DNA of 5,673 bases from Candidatus Zixiibacteriota bacterium (GTDB lineage Bacteria > Zixibacteria > MSB-5A5 > GN15 > PGXB01), in NCBI GenBank assembly GCA_030591405.1, contig JAUVBC010000165.1, forward strand, positions 1 through 5,673. The letters run 5' to 3'. Numbering within the stretch: position 1 is the first letter of the stretch; each line of letters begins with the position of its first letter. Below the pieces are notes generated by a model. That model was not told where the DNA came from. It did no database searches and saw only the letters and a program-made list of their open reading frames with translations. A program made the translations under genes and the position numbers. Shown here piece by piece: positions 1 through 5,673 of this stretch.

Positions 1-1
1 G

Positions 2-946
2 CCGTTTGCCAACTATAGCGGATCGGCCGATGCTTTTGATATTTATATTCCAAAGATTGAATTTTATCTGCAAGAGCAGGGGTACCAGATAATCAATAGC
101 CACGATTGTCATGAGGTCTTAAGGAAACATCGCATCCGTTCAGCCGGTTCCATTGGCAAAGAAGATGCGCAGGCGGTTGCCGATGATACCAATGCGAAAT
201 TCCTGCTGTTGGGCTCTCTTGATTTTTTGGGCACCAGATTTTTAAACGAAAGCGGCTTTTCGGTCCGCCTGCTCGACACAAAAAGCAAAGAAATAGTCTG
301 GGCCAAATCTGTTGCTGCCACAGGAGAGGACTATATATCGATTTTCGGGTTAGGAAATATTTTATCACCGGATAGCCTGGCCACCAAATTGATATCAGCG
401 GCGTTTGAAAATATGATTAAGGAAATAGCAATATATTCGGAATTGAAGAATAAAACCAAACTTGCCTACGCGGTGGTCCCTTTCAACAACTCATCCTCAA
501 GTCGATATGCCGAAGATATTATTTATGTAAAGATGCTGAGTGAACTGATATCGCGGGGTATTGATGTTTTGGAACCCGGTTTTTTGTTGGAGCTGTTTCG
601 TAATAATAATCGACCTGCAATTGGTGAGATAAACCATGAACTGCTAATCCAATTGAATTCTATTTATGGAATAAAATTGGTTATAACCGGTAGTGTTGAT
701 ATTTTCAGCCCCGGCCGAGCCGCGACCAGAAGTGCCAGCCCGAAAATTGAATTTGGATGCAGATTCATAGATACTTCTACCGGATTTGTAATAGCGGCGC
801 ATGATTTATCCGACAATGGGTTAAAATATGAATCTTTTTTCAAACAGGGCGCTATTAAGTCTCTGGGGAAACTATCCCAAAAAAATATTAGTAAGATGAT
901 ACATAAACTCGATGCCAAAAGAGAGCAATGGTATGCTTTGCATTGA
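2..946 (+). CDS. Two-domain CsgG/LpoB/TolB-N-like envelope protein (5'-truncated by window edge)
   Basis: The reading frame is open from the window edge to TGA at 944-946, giving 314 visible residues; the start and any signal peptide or lipobox lie upstream. Internal TTG or ATG codons are not needed as starts, because homology between the two halves extends back to the first codon. The visible protein holds two similar alpha/beta domains. Each starts with Pro-Phe-x-Asn (residues 1-4 and 160-163), runs through an amphipathic helix, reaches a Gly-Ser-hydrophobic-Asp strand (LLLGSLDF at 68-75, VITGSVDI at 227-234), then an arginine strand followed by Asp-Thr (LLDTKSKEIVW at 90-100, FIDTSTGFVI at 255-264). 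This is the pattern of the CsgG, LpoB and TolB-N-terminal fold group, whose members are often outer-membrane or periplasmic. It ends 20 nt before a SurA-like gene in an apparent operon with two multihaem cytochromes, which suggests an envelope assembly or export role. That role is inference: no catalytic motif is seen, and the family call is by fold pattern only. Confidence 0.6.
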   Translation, partial: PFANYSGSADAFDIYIPKIEFYLQEQGYQIINSHDCHEVLRKHRIRSAGSIGKEDAQAVADDTNAKFLLLGSLDFLGTRFLNESGFSVRLLDTKSKEIVWAKSVAATGEDYISIFGLGNILSPDSLATKLISAAFENMIKEIAIYSELKNKTKLAYAVVPFNNSSSSRYAEDIIYVKMLSELISRGIDVLEPGFLLELFRNNNRPAIGEINHELLIQLNSIYGIKLVITGSVDIFSPGRAATRSASPKIEFGCRFIDTSTGFVIAAHDLSDNGLKYESFFKQGAIKSLGKLSQKNISKMIHKLDAKREQWYALH

Positions 947-952
947 TAAAAT

Positions 953-959
953 AAAGGGG
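953..959 (+). promoter_or_regulatory. Ribosome binding site deciding a TTG start
   Basis: AAAGGGG lies 7 nt before TTG at 967. An in-frame TAA at 952-954 rules out any earlier start. The next in-frame start-type codon would fall inside the hydrophobic signal segment, so TTG 967 is the only start that keeps a whole signal peptide. Confidence 0.6.
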
Positions 960-966
960 CACTAAA

Positions 967-2619
967 TTGATCCGATTTAAAATATCCAAAATATATATTA
1001 TAACTTCGCTAATATTATGTACTGTGTTATGTCAGATTAGCAATCTCCATGCCAATGAAACTACTAAACTTCTTGTAACGGTGAATGGTGATTCTATTTT
1101 AACGACTGATTTGGAACGTGAAATATTAAAGGTCCATACCGGATTCAGCAAAACTGAAAAGGGTAACTTTGATTACCGCAAACTTCTGGATAAGCTTGTC
1201 AATGATCGACTGCTCATTCAGGAAGCAATGGTTTTGGACTTTGATCAGGAAGAATGGTTGTTGGACGAAATGGAACAAACCAATGTGGAAATGGCCAGCA
1301 AATATTATGTGGCCGATAATTTCAAACCCGATTTGGCAATATCTGATGAAACAATTCTAACATATTTTAATAAGAATTATTCAAAATCTCAGGTAAGAAT
1401 TATTTCCATTCCCACTCTGGAACAGGCCGAGTCGATAAAAAAGGCAATTGACAACGGTGCGGCCATGGATAGCATTGCCATTGAACAATCGGTTGATATG
1501 TACAAATTCAGGGGTGGCCTCCAGAACATTAAGTATTGGTCTGATATTGAGGTTCCAATCCGTCTGCAATTAATGAATTTGGACGTCGGTGAATTATCTA
1601 ACCCGTTTAATTATCGCGATATTTATGCGGTAATAAGGAAAGAAAATTATGCAACAGCTGACACTGCCGAATTAGATAAATTCCGCCCGGGAATTACCGC
1701 GACCTTAAAGAATCTTAAGAAAAAAGCAGAATGGAAATTGTTTATTGGTTCACTTGAAGAAAAATATCCAATAACAATTGACTCGACAAATTTGGGAGCA
1801 ATTTTATCCGATACTTCTTCTATGCTTCATGCTGATTTTCTTGAAGGATCCGATGACAATGTCTTATTTCTTGACAGCAATCATTTTGTCACTGCCAATG
1901 ATCTGCGCAGTAAGATATCGCACGCTTCAATGACAATTAGCAAGAGAACCGTCCTGGATGTTATTGAAATTGCTATTGATGAAAGTAAGGAAGAGCTACT
2001 TTTTGGTGCGGCAGTTGAAAATGAAAATTATCTGAATGATCCGCGAGTAAATCAAAAATATGACCGAGGTTTGGATAGCATTCTGGTTGAGTTATATCTG
2101 CATGAAATAATCAAACCGCAAATTGTGTTTAACCGAGCCGAATTTGATGAATATTATAAAAATCATCTCGATGATTTTATGGGCCAGAATGAATATCAAT
2201 TGCATTGGATTGTCGCCGCTGATGAAAAAATCGCGAACGAGATTTCTCAACGACTCAAGGATGGTGCTAATATTGATTTTATTGTCAAACAGTATGATGA
2301 CGGAACCAGGATAAAAGAATCTGCCAAAAAATGGATGAATCTTGAAACATTTCCACCGCAGATTTCAAGCGCTATTAGGAATCTGAAAATTGCTCAATCA
2401 TCAGATCCTTTTGAGACAGAGGATGGTTTTATTATTTTTAATGTTAAAGATATCAAACCGGGAAAGGTTAAACCGATTGATGAGGTCGAGATGGAAATAA
2501 GAGAAATAATGTTCGGGAAAAAATTCCGTGAAATTCTTGATAAAAACCTTGAGGCCCTAAAAAATGCCTCTGACATAATATATAATGAAAAAAATATAAA
2601 GGCATTTTTTGAGTCCTGA
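967..2619 (+). CDS. SurA/PpiC-type exported parvulin-like foldase with duplicated chaperone-parvulin unit
   Basis: A 550-residue exported protein. Residues 1-29 form a signal peptide (basic start, hydrophobic 9-24, probable cleavage after Leu-His-Ala29). Cys18 and Cys22 do not sit in a good lipobox. Residues 34-135 resemble the SurA N-terminal chaperone domain (VTVNGDSILTTDLE, then KLLDKLVNDRLLIQEA). Residues 140-227 look like a parvulin domain (RIISIP strand, FRGG at 181-184, LDVGELSNPF at 205-214). The same order recurs: helical region 298-403, then parvulin-like 408-495 (QLHWIV, DPFETEDGFIIF). Parvulins of this family catalyse prolyl cis-trans isomerisation or act as periplasmic chaperones. 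Here the usual His of the first strand is Ile in copy 1, and the usual C-terminal strand His is missing in both copies, so a holdase role is more likely than strong isomerase activity. It ends 61 nt before a 26-haem cytochrome, whose folding it may assist (inference). Confidence 0.8.
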   Translation: MIRFKISKIYIITSLILCTVLCQISNLHANETTKLLVTVNGDSILTTDLEREILKVHTGFSKTEKGNFDYRKLLDKLVNDRLLIQEAMVLDFDQEEWLLDEMEQTNVEMASKYYVADNFKPDLAISDETILTYFNKNYSKSQVRIISIPTLEQAESIKKAIDNGAAMDSIAIEQSVDMYKFRGGLQNIKYWSDIEVPIRLQLMNLDVGELSNPFNYRDIYAVIRKENYATADTAELDKFRPGITATLKNLKKKAEWKLFIGSLEEKYPITIDSTNLGAILSDTSSMLHADFLEGSDDNVLFLDSNHFVTANDLRSKISHASMTISKRTVLDVIEIAIDESKEELLFGAAVENENYLNDPRVNQKYDRGLDSILVELYLHEIIKPQIVFNRAEFDEYYKNHLDDFMGQNEYQLHWIVAADEKIANEISQRLKDGANIDFIVKQYDDGTRIKESAKKWMNLETFPPQISSAIRNLKIAQSSDPFETEDGFIIFNVKDIKPGKVKPIDEVEMEIREIMFGKKFREILDKNLEALKNASDIIYNEKNIKAFFES

Positions 2620-2651
2620 TGAGAACATAAGTGGTGAAATATTTCTAAGGA

Positions 2652-2660
2652 TGCTATAAT
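2652..2660 (+). promoter_or_regulatory. Possible extended -10 promoter element before the 26-haem cytochrome
   Basis: TGCTATAAT matches a perfect extended -10 (TGn-TATAAT) in the 61-nt gap between genes 2 and 3. At a 17-nt spacing the upstream hexamer is TGGTGA, a weak -35. Transcription would begin near 2667, leaving a very short leader with the Shine-Dalgarno near its 5' end. It could raise cytochrome expression independently of the upstream genes. The gap is AT-rich, so chance is possible, and sigma factor preference in this organism is unknown. Confidence 0.3.
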
Positions 2661-2666
2661 TGTATT

Positions 2667-2672
2667 GGAGAG
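2667..2672 (+). promoter_or_regulatory. Ribosome binding site for the 26-haem cytochrome
   Basis: GGAGAG stands 8 nt before ATG 2681 and favours that start. A TTG at 2660 with AAGGA eight bases upstream is a possible alternative adding seven residues. The ATG gives a more typical signal peptide starting MKRKRQYR. Confidence 0.55.
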
Positions 2673-2680
2673 CCAGCAGG

Positions 2681-4669
2681 ATGAAAAGAAAAAGACAATA
2701 TAGAGGACTATTGTTTGATGCTACGGCATTGCTGATAGCAACATTTTTAATTCTGTCGGTTTCAATAGACATATCGGCGCAGGTTAAACGTGGCAAAAGA
2801 TTTTCAAAATCCGGCAACTGCTTTGATTGTCATGAGAAAGGCGAGTTTGAAGGAACTGTCAAGCATCAGCCGTTTGCCAAAGCAGAATGTATGTCATGCC
2901 ACAAACCGCATGGATTGGTCGGTGTCCTCAGACTTACCAAGGTCGGCTCTGCACTCTGTTACGACTGCCATGACAAGGAAAGTCTGGGAACCGATAAACA
3001 ATTTATACATCAACCGATCTGGGACCAGGGATGTAACGTCTGTCACGATCCACACGCCAGCAATGAACACGGTTTGCTTAAAGAAAACATTGATCAGTTA
3101 TGCACTAAATGTCATGCACCTGAGGAATTCAATCATAAGTTTAAACATGAACCTATGAAAAACGGCTGCTCAACCTGCCATGAAATACACGGCAGTGATA
3201 ATAAATATCTACTCAAAAGAGAGCCGGATAAATTCTGCAGCGAATGTCACGATTATTCGTCAAAGCAGTTTACGGCAGCTCATTTTGAATATCCGGTCGG
3301 GGATAACAGCTGCTCTAACTGCCATACTGCTCATTCTTCGGAATCACCTGGATTACTCGGATCATTTATGCATGAGCCTGCTGTTGGGGGTGACTGCGAA
3401 GTTTGTCATGAACCAGCCAATAGTCCCAATCCGTTGCGGGTTAATATTAATGATGGCGAACTATGTTTGGAATGCCATGAGATTTTTGATAATAACAGAG
3501 ATGATATACATGCCCCGGTATCGGCCGGTGAATGTCTTGAATGTCATGATCCCCACGGCTCCAAACAAAAACATATTTTAACGAAAACGACAATTGAGCT
3601 TTGTCTTGGTTGCCATGACGAAATCAAAAATGAATTACAATTGGCTTCTAATCATAAGCCGGCTCTGGAAGATTGTTCCAATTGCCATCAGGGTCACGGT
3701 CTGTCTGATAAAAAACTATTGGGCCAGGAGACAAATAGCTTATGTCTCTCGTGTCATACTGACCTGGAAACCGCCGCAACTTTAGCAAATACCCATTCGC
3801 CTTTTGTAGATGGCTCTTGTCTTGATTGCCATTTGCCGCACGGTTCTAATCATGCCAAGTTGACAACTTCTGAGCGGGGTGCCTTATGTGCTGAATGCCA
3901 TGACGATGTCAACGACTGGTTAGCAGACGCGTCTGTGCACGAACCAACAAAAACCGGTCTGTGTAACGAATGTCATGAGCCTCATGCCTCCGAACATTCG
4001 ACGCTATTAAAAGATGATAAAAACGAACTTTGTCTTACCTGTCATTCCGCGTTGGCTGAAATACCGGACGACCAAATGTCCCATCCCCCTTTTGAGGAGC
4101 ATGCTTGCGATGAATGTCATTTGCCTCACTCTTCAGATAATGCCGAACTCCTAAAAAACAAATTGGACCAACTCTGCTTCCAATGTCATGATGATTTTAG
4201 CGCCGATTTGGCTAGTATCGCTAGCAGTCATAAGCCGGTTGTGGATGGTGAATGTATGTCATGTCATCACCCGCACAGTTCAAAAATTGAAGGATTATTA
4301 TTGGATAGGGCCGATCTGCTCTGCTATTCCTGTCACACCAATCTGCAGGAGCAGATAACAAATGGATTTGCTCATTCACCTGTAGAAGATGGTGAATGTC
4401 TGGGATGTCACAAATCGCATAATAGTAAAAATCAGATGTTGCTAACCGAGTCAATTCCCGGTTTATGTCTTGAATGCCATGATGGCGACGATAAGGACTT
4501 CAAGAGTTTACATCTCAATCTTGCCGGTAGTCAGATCGATTGTCAAAAGTGCCATGATCCTCATGTCTCGCACGAAGGGGGATTGATACGCAACATAAAG
4601 CATGATCCATTTGACAGTAAATCATGCTATGCCTGCCATGTTGAGTCTAATGAGTCGGAGGGCAAATAA
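2681..4669 (+). CDS. 26-haem c-type cytochrome of doubled-CXXCH type
   Basis: A 662-residue exported cytochrome. The signal peptide is a basic start (MKRKRQYR), hydrophobic 15-30 and probable cleavage after Ile-Ser-Ala33. There is no lipobox, membrane anchor or other domain. The mature chain carries 26 CXXCH haem sites with first Cys at 47, 70, 93, 118, 141, 163, 186, 211, 239, 262, 285, 308, 332, 355, 380, 403, 428, 451, 476, 499, 525, 548, 573, 596, 621 and 649, about one haem per 24 residues. No CXXCK or longer-spaced site is present, so electron conduction is more likely than catalysis. Most haems pair as in the doubled-CXXCH domain family (PF09699): a His 7-10 residues before the first Cys, CXXCHxxH, then a second CXXCH 23 residues on. 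Steps of 28 residues occur at 211-239 and 621-649. Haem attachment would need a cytochrome c maturation system, which is not in the window. The stop overlaps the start of a second, similar cytochrome. It is far larger than OmcS or MtrA-type proteins, and I cannot assign a named homologue. Confidence 0.95.
   Translation: MKRKRQYRGLLFDATALLIATFLILSVSIDISAQVKRGKRFSKSGNCFDCHEKGEFEGTVKHQPFAKAECMSCHKPHGLVGVLRLTKVGSALCYDCHDKESLGTDKQFIHQPIWDQGCNVCHDPHASNEHGLLKENIDQLCTKCHAPEEFNHKFKHEPMKNGCSTCHEIHGSDNKYLLKREPDKFCSECHDYSSKQFTAAHFEYPVGDNSCSNCHTAHSSESPGLLGSFMHEPAVGGDCEVCHEPANSPNPLRVNINDGELCLECHEIFDNNRDDIHAPVSAGECLECHDPHGSKQKHILTKTTIELCLGCHDEIKNELQLASNHKPALEDCSNCHQGHGLSDKKLLGQETNSLCLSCHTDLETAATLANTHSPFVDGSCLDCHLPHGSNHAKLTTSERGALCAECHDDVNDWLADASVHEPTKTGLCNECHEPHASEHSTLLKDDKNELCLTCHSALAEIPDDQMSHPPFEEHACDECHLPHSSDNAELLKNKLDQLCFQCHDDFSADLASIASSHKPVVDGECMSCHHPHSSKIEGLLLDRADLLCYSCHTNLQEQITNGFAHSPVEDGECLGCHKSHNSKNQMLLTESIPGLCLECHDGDDKDFKSLHLNLAGSQIDCQKCHDPHVSHEGGLIRNIKHDPFDSKSCYACHVESNESEGK
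2819..4639 (+). repeat. Two-haem module repeats in the 26-haem cytochrome
   Basis: Protein-level tandem repeats of about 48 residues (about 144 nt). Each has a His (often HxP) usually 8 residues before Cys, CXXCHxPH[AGS]S or a variant, a Leu-Leu, then [LF]CxxCH 23 residues after the first Cys. Haems pair as 2-3, 4-5, 6-7, 11-12, 13-14, 15-16, 17-18, 19-20, 21-22 and 23-24, each exactly 23 residues apart. Links between pairs vary from 22 to 26. Haems 1 and 10 are singles; 8-9 and 25-26 are closing pairs 28 apart. DNA identity between repeats is mostly limited to the motif codons. Confidence 0.9.
4657..4662 (+). promoter_or_regulatory. Ribosome binding site inside the end of the 26-haem gene
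   Basis: GGAGGG lies in the last codons of gene 3, 6 nt before ATG 4669. It is the strongest Shine-Dalgarno in the window. With the TAATG stop-start overlap it points to coupled translation of the two cytochromes. Confidence 0.8.
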
Positions 4670-5673
4670 TGAAAACCACGCTGTTAATATTTGGTTCCAT
4701 ATTTCTAATTGTCATGTCAACCGCTGCAGTAAACATCAAAGTTGATGAACCTGGGGTCTGCTTTGTCTGTCATGAAGAAATGGAAACTCTTAAAAATAAG
4801 AAACATATCCATTCGGCCTTTGAATCAGGAATTTGCTCAGATTGTCATAACCCCCACGCCTCCTCACATGCCTCTTTGCTTGCCACCAGCACTGAAGAAT
4901 TGTGCCTATCATGTCATGAGGATTTTGAACACAATATGCTACAGGATAAAATTCATCAACCACTATTGGAAAATAATTGCATTATCTGCCATGATCCTCA
5001 CGCATCCGATTTTGCCAATATTACCAGACAGAAAACGCCCGAATTATGTCAACAATGTCATAGCGACATTGACAATTGGATGAAGCGGGAACATATTCAT
5101 GAACCGCTGGCGGACGGCGATTGTTTGGGTTGTCATAGTCCTCATAGTTCCGCTAATGAGGGATTGTTACTAACCGATGTGCCAAAATTATGTTTTGAGT
5201 GTCATACCGAAGACGAAAACTTCAGGCTGGCACATAAGGGATATCAATTATCGGAGGCAAATTGCATCACTTGCCATGATGCGCATGCATCATCGCAACC
5301 AAATCTGCTCATGCCGAATCAGCATCAACCATTTTCGGAGGATAATTGCAGGACCTGCCATGCTTCAGGAAATAATGTCTCTGCCTTTGAATTAAATGCC
5401 GGAGCCAAAACGGTTTGTACCGGTTGCCATCAAAGCATTAAGGATGAAGACAAAAAGACCTACCATCATAATTTAGATGATGACAAATCCTGCATTAATT
5501 GCCATAATCCGCATGCTTCACCAACTAAATCATTATTGGCGGCTGAACAAAATATTTTATGTATGCGTTGTCATTTTAATGATCTTGAAGCAAACGAAAA
5601 TAAAAGTGATTATATTACTCACAATGGAATAGATTGTTCCAATTGTCATTCTCCGCATGGATCGAACAATAGC
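4669..5673 (+). CDS. Second doubled-CXXCH multihaem cytochrome, 13 haems visible (3' end beyond window)
   Basis: The ATG overlaps the last base of the preceding stop (TAATG), and the frame stays open for 335 codons to the window edge, so the C-terminus is missing. The signal peptide has Lys2, hydrophobic 5-16 and probable cleavage after Thr-Ala-Ala20. Thirteen CXXCH sites start at Cys 31, 56, 79, 104, 127, 152, 175, 199, 227, 250, 275, 298 and 323. Pairs 56-79, 104-127, 152-175, 227-250 and 275-298 are 23 residues apart; 199-227 is 28 apart, exactly as between haems 8 and 9 of the preceding protein. The extra His residues follow the same pattern (48, 96, 144, 189, 219, 267 and 318 before Cys; 63, 111, 159, 206, 282 and 330 after CXXCH). 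It is clearly a paralogue of its upstream neighbour and probably a partner in the same electron-transfer chain. No catalytic haem motif is visible; the final haem count is unknown. Confidence 0.93.
   Translation, partial: MKTTLLIFGSIFLIVMSTAAVNIKVDEPGVCFVCHEEMETLKNKKHIHSAFESGICSDCHNPHASSHASLLATSTEELCLSCHEDFEHNMLQDKIHQPLLENNCIICHDPHASDFANITRQKTPELCQQCHSDIDNWMKREHIHEPLADGDCLGCHSPHSSANEGLLLTDVPKLCFECHTEDENFRLAHKGYQLSEANCITCHDAHASSQPNLLMPNQHQPFSEDNCRTCHASGNNVSAFELNAGAKTVCTGCHQSIKDEDKKTYHHNLDDDKSCINCHNPHASPTKSLLAAEQNILCMRCHFNDLEANENKSDYITHNGIDCSNCHSPHGSNNS
4759..5673 (+). repeat. Two-haem module repeats in the second cytochrome
   Basis: The same roughly 48-residue modules as in the upstream cytochrome: single haem 1, pairs 2-3, 4-5 and 6-7, a closing 28-residue pair 8-9, single haem 10, pair 11-12, then haem 13 with its Pro-His at residues 329-330 as the window ends in mid-module. 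Inter-pair steps are 24-25 residues, more uniform than in gene 3. Confidence 0.9.

Noticed and set aside
93..918. Minus-strand open frames opposite gene 1
   Set aside because: They lie opposite a well-supported plus-strand gene with internal domain repeats and show no recognisable protein features.
209..946. Reading gene 1 as a complete 245-residue protein starting at TTG 209
   Set aside because: The frame is open upstream to the window edge, and the first domain repeat begins at residue 1 of that longer frame, so the TTG is internal.
1018..1035. Lipoprotein signal in gene 2 (Cys18 or Cys22)
   Set aside because: The residues before each Cys do not fit a lipobox (no Ala, Gly or Ser at -1), while Leu-His-Ala29 suits ordinary signal peptidase cleavage.
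2601..2640. Terminator after gene 2 (T run at 2605-2610)
   Set aside because: The T run lies within coding sequence and no GC-rich hairpin precedes it.
2660..2680. TTG 2660 as start of the 26-haem cytochrome
   Set aside because: Possible, with AAGGA upstream, but ATG 2681 has GGAGAG at 8 nt and a more typical signal peptide; kept as an alternative.
2790..3785. Open frames of 63-133 codons in another frame inside the 26-haem cytochrome
   Set aside because: They are out-of-frame shadows of a highly repetitive gene; they have no ribosome binding sites or plausible protein character, while the main frame has 26 CXXCH sites.
4742..5395. Two out-of-frame open frames inside the second cytochrome
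   Set aside because: The true frame starts at 4669, overlaps the previous stop, has a signal peptide and carries 13 CXXCH sites; the others are shadows.
2819..5673. CRISPR array or satellite repeats, because of the regular recurrence of tgtcat/tgccat-type words
   Set aside because: The words are CXXCH codons in open frames, period 66-84 nt with divergent DNA; no conserved direct repeat of CRISPR length exists.
2681..5673. Catalytic multihaem enzymes (nitrite or hydroxylamine type)
   Set aside because: No CXXCK or other atypical haem site and no accessory catalytic region; all visible haems have standard motifs and enough extra His for bis-His ligation.

Overview
The window is one stretch of same-strand, closely packed genes from what looks like a Gram-negative bacterium with a large periplasmic or extracellular electron-transfer capacity. 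Four coding regions fill almost all of it: (1) the 3' part of a protein with two copies of a CsgG/LpoB/TolB-N-like alpha/beta domain, positions 2-946; (2) a SurA/PpiC-type secreted foldase or chaperone, 967-2619; (3) a complete 26-heme c-type cytochrome, 2681-4669; (4) the 5' part of a second multiheme cytochrome with 13 haem sites visible, 4669-5673, running off the window. The gaps are 20 nt, 61 nt and a 1-nt overlap, and no terminator is visible, so the set reads as one operon, possibly with an internal promoter before gene 3.

The organism cannot be fixed from this sequence. AT-leaning coding DNA, a SurA-like periplasmic foldase, a CsgG-like fold and very large doubled-CXXCH cytochromes suit sediment or subsurface lineages such as Zixibacteria and other FCB-group or deltaproteobacteria-like anaerobes. 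This is inference only.

The most striking content is the architecture of the two cytochromes. All 39 visible haem sites are plain CXXCH, spaced 22-28 residues apart and mostly in two-haem modules: a His eight residues before the first Cys, then CXXCHxxH, then a second CXXCH exactly 23 residues after the first. Both proteins break this rhythm at the same place, with a 28-residue step between haems 8 and 9, after which the usual Pro-His is absent. Gene 3 shows the same step again at its last haem pair. This suggests a building block of one single haem, n two-haem modules and a closing pair. Gene 3 would be a 9-haem block (n=3) fused to a 17-haem block (n=7); gene 4 opens with the same 9-haem block. 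In each complete block the number of positionally conserved extra His residues equals the number of haems (9/9, 17/17, 9/9), as expected if every haem is bis-His ligated within its own block.

Genes 1 and 2 are internally duplicated as well. The likely division of labour is that gene 2 escorts or folds the exported cytochromes, gene 1 is an envelope or outer-membrane accessory protein, and genes 3 and 4 form a long electron-conducting haem chain. These roles rest on family resemblance and neighbourhood only. There is no gene-free stretch longer than about 60 bases.
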